Assembly (NCBI GenBank): GCA_903854805.1
Contig: CAINXK010000615.1
Coordinates: 1 to 5,982, forward strand
Source of the DNA: an uncultured Anaerolineae bacterium
Lineage (GTDB): Bacteria > Chloroflexota > Anaerolineae > Anaerolineales > Villigracilaceae
Direction: 5' to 3'
Length of the DNA: 5,982 nucleotides
Numbering within the stretch: position 1 is the stretch's first letter; each line of letters opens with the position of its first letter. Under the pieces are notes generated by a model. The model saw only the letters and a list, made by a program, of their open reading frames with translations, searched no databases and had not been told where the DNA came from. The position numbers were made by a program, and so were the translations under genes. Below are positions 4,307-5,982 of this stretch, one piece after another.

Positions 4307-5982
4307 TTAGAGATTTCCTTTGAGCCTGGCTTTCAGTTCGGCCCGACGTTCCTTGTATGCAGGCTCCTGAATATTTCCAGCTTTGAACTGGTCATCGAGG
4401 GCGACGATCGCATCCATGATTTCATCCAGACTCGCATCATCATCTTCGCCATCTTCATCATCGTCATCTTGATCAGTTTCATCATCATCATCTGAAGACT
4501 CTGAACGCTGGCGGTCCCGCAAGTACATCCAGATCCCGGCAATGATTAACACCAGGCCAAAAGCACCGACGCCAATGATGATATTCTGGTTCGGGTTTAT
4601 AGAAGCTGTGGGTTGGGTCGTAGCACTCTGTGGGGCACCAGAAGCCGTAAACTGCAAAGTCTGGCCAGGTTCAAGGCTACCGCCATTAAATACCAGGTAT
4701 TTTGCACCTGTACCCATATCCTGCTGACCACCCGGAGTGAAGCCTGAGCCATCAACCGTTACGCCTTCAGGTGCAAGCACAGAAAGGCCATTTACCTTAA
4801 TGGGGAATGGTTGGGTTATTTCGAGCTTTTGACCACCGAACAAACCCGGTTTGGGCAGCGGCAGATCAACCGCAAACACAAGTTGGTATTTTTTAGTACC
4901 CGGTGTAACCGCGGTTGTATCGGCAAAACCATCATCGGTTTTCAGATAACGATCTCCAATGGCTCCTTGCTCAAATTGAAGGTTGGTATAACCCTTGGGC
5001 AAGACTACTTTTACAACAGGACCACCCTTTTCAGCGGGAACGATAGATTTCGTACCTGGATTGGTAATAATAAGAAACTCAACCACCTGAACAATATCGG
5101 GCTTGCTGTAATCAAGCAAGATATGGGCCTGGTCAGCCACCAACCCGGATGTTTCCGTGGTGGTGTCGTAGATGGTCAAAGGCATATCAAGACTGGTCTG
5201 CCCTTCAGTTGGGAAAATCGGATCAGATTCATAATCCGTGTTCGCGTAATTTACTGAAACATAAAAAGCGCGATTGGCAGGCAGGGGCATCTGGCCAAAT
5301 TTGTAGGTGCCATCCGCGCTAATCGGGGCTGTCTGAGTGGCTACTTCACTGAATTGTTGTGTGGCGGTATCGTGTTCAAAAATATGCAAGACGGCATTAA
5401 GTCCGGCAGGAAGTGCGCCGCCAGAACCATTGCTAATTAAACCTCCAATACTGCCAACCACTTCGGCTGGGGTGCCTGGAACAGCAGTGACATCGCCCGC
5501 CTGGGCTGTTGCCTGTGGAGTGGTAGAAGTATCAACTGCTGCCGAAGGAGTACCGCCAGAACTGACAGCAGCATCCGGCGTAGCCACGGGCGCTTGAGGA
5601 GTGACGGTTGCCACGGCTGCCACAGCCGCATCTCCGGTGAGCACGGAGAAAGTTCGCACATATGCAGCTACTGCAAAAATATCTGCTTCGGGAAGTAACC
5701 CGCCCAGACCTGGCATTTTGCCAACACCTTTATCAACAAAGTTGGCAATATCAGTCTGAGTCAACTTGGCCATCAAAGCTTGATCGGCCAAATCAGCACC
5801 CTGCAATGGGTCTCCAGAAGGGTTATGGCACTTGAGGCAGTTCGCTTCAAATATAGCTTTCCCTTTTTCTGCTTCTGCAACTGTGCTTCCACCGAGCGAC
5901 ATGGCATATGCAACCACATCCCAACGCTGCTGATCACTCAAACTACCGTTGAATGGTGGCATAAAAGAGTTAATATTGCCCT
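4307..5982 (-). CDS. Membrane-anchored multi-domain c-type cytochrome (5' end outside window)
   Basis: The frame stays open to the window edge. The ATG at 5962-5960 is unlikely to be the start, because MPPFNGSLSDQQRWDVVAYA is the distal-Met end of a cytochrome c domain whose CxxCH would lie upstream. Numbering from that Met: residues 30-106 are a complete cytochrome c domain with heme motif CLKCH (42-46) and probable ligand M83 (KMPGLGG). Residues 107-165 are a Thr/Ala/Pro linker. Residues 166-250 look like a carboxypeptidase-regulatory beta sandwich. Residues 275-440 are unrecognised and beta-rich. A membrane helix at 460-480 is followed by LRDRQR, putting the C-terminus in the cytoplasm. 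Then come a tract with 13 Asp and 3 Glu (491-509) and a SHOCT-like end (512-551). It is at least 557 aa and probably diheme, acting in electron transfer outside the membrane; the partner is unknown. As the upstream neighbour of ccmA it is a likely client of the Ccm machinery. Confidence 0.85.
   Translation of the reverse strand, partial: GNINSFMPPFNGSLSDQQRWDVVAYAMSLGGSTVAEAEKGKAIFEANCLKCHNPSGDPLQGADLADQALMAKLTQTDIANFVDKGVGKMPGLGGLLPEADIFAVAAYVRTFSVLTGDAAVAAVATVTPQAPVATPDAAVSSGGTPSAAVDTSTTPQATAQAGDVTAVPGTPAEVVGSIGGLISNGSGGALPAGLNAVLHIFEHDTATQQFSEVATQTAPISADGTYKFGQMPLPANRAFYVSVNYANTDYESDPIFPTEGQTSLDMPLTIYDTTTETSGLVADQAHILLDYSKPDIVQVVEFLIITNPGTKSIVPAEKGGPVVKVVLPKGYTNLQFEQGAIGDRYLKTDDGFADTTAVTPGTKKYQLVFAVDLPLPKPGLFGGQKLEITQPFPIKVNGLSVLAPEGVTVDGSGFTPGGQQDMGTGAKYLVFNGGSLEPGQTLQFTASGAPQSATTQPTASINPNQNIIIGVGAFGLVLIIAGIWMYLRDRQRSESSDDDDETDQDDDDEDGEDDDASLDEIMDAIVALDDQFKAGNIQEPAYKERRAELKARLKGNL
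4436..4492. repeat. Trinucleotide-rich tract encoding an acidic run
   Basis: The plus strand shows repeated CAT/TCA units, read on the minus strand as GAT and GAC codons within the cytochrome gene. The encoded 19 residues include 13 Asp and 3 Glu. The repeat is imperfect, with mixed GAT, GAC, GAA, CAA and GGC codons, so it is probably held by selection on charge as well as arising by slippage. Confidence 0.75.

Noticed and set aside
4436..4492. CRISPR or tandem-repeat array
   Set aside because: It is a trinucleotide low-complexity stretch within a coding frame, with no spacers or long repeat unit.
4250..4495. Plus-strand frame of 81 codons with Ile-rich hydrophobic end
   Set aside because: The hydrophobic end is only the CAT/TCA repeat read in another frame, and the frame starts at the base of the 4254-4293 hairpin.
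4333..4542. Met-rich minus-strand frame (69 codons) over the acidic tract
   Set aside because: It is the GAT repeat read out of register as ATG codons inside the real cytochrome frame.
4811..5257. Plus-strand open frame of 148 codons
   Set aside because: It lies entirely opposite the cytochrome gene, has no recognisable domain and lacks a ribosome site; a shadow frame.
5960..5962. ATG at 5962 as the true start of the cytochrome gene
   Set aside because: The frame is open to the edge, and the Met falls at the distal heme-ligand position of an incomplete cytochrome c domain.

Overview
All five identifiable genes are on the minus strand, so the window reads from right to left. It carries part of a System I (Ccm) cytochrome c maturation locus, followed by a separate cell-wall gene. 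The fit is a Chloroflexota bacterium, perhaps Anaerolineae-like. This rests on overall protein character: a compact ccmABCD set with a short, divergent CcmD, a large secreted cytochrome c with a carboxypeptidase-regulatory-like domain, and a Cys-rich lytic transglycosylase. The base composition is moderate. The assignment is an inference and only moderately secure.

Right end (4307-5982): the 3' part of a large membrane-anchored c-type cytochrome gene whose start lies beyond the window. The visible part holds the tail of one heme domain, a complete CxxCH heme domain, a Thr/Ala/Pro linker, a beta-rich extracytoplasmic region, one membrane helix, a strongly acidic cytoplasmic stretch and a SHOCT-like C-terminus. 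A 14-bp hairpin without a U-tract separates it from the ccm genes.

Middle (1937-4229): ccmA, ccmB, ccmC and a 48-codon ccmD, spaced by 1, 38 and 10 nt. CcmA and CcmB form the ABC transporter and CcmC is the WWD-motif heme-handling protein. CcmD is a small one-helix partner. In the known pathway this complex loads heme onto CcmE and releases it for ligation to apocytochromes. The upstream cytochrome is therefore a plausible client. No ccmE, ccmF, ccmG or ccmH is present here; they may lie elsewhere.

Left end (1-1936): an 81-nt AT-rich gap holds a sigma70-like promoter inside a dyad-symmetric element. It precedes a 569-aa secreted protein with an SLT-type (lytic transglycosylase) domain and 18 cysteines. 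A strong bidirectional terminator (59-98) closes this gene. Positions 1-58 show nothing recognisable. There are no tRNA, rRNA, CRISPR or insertion sequence signatures.
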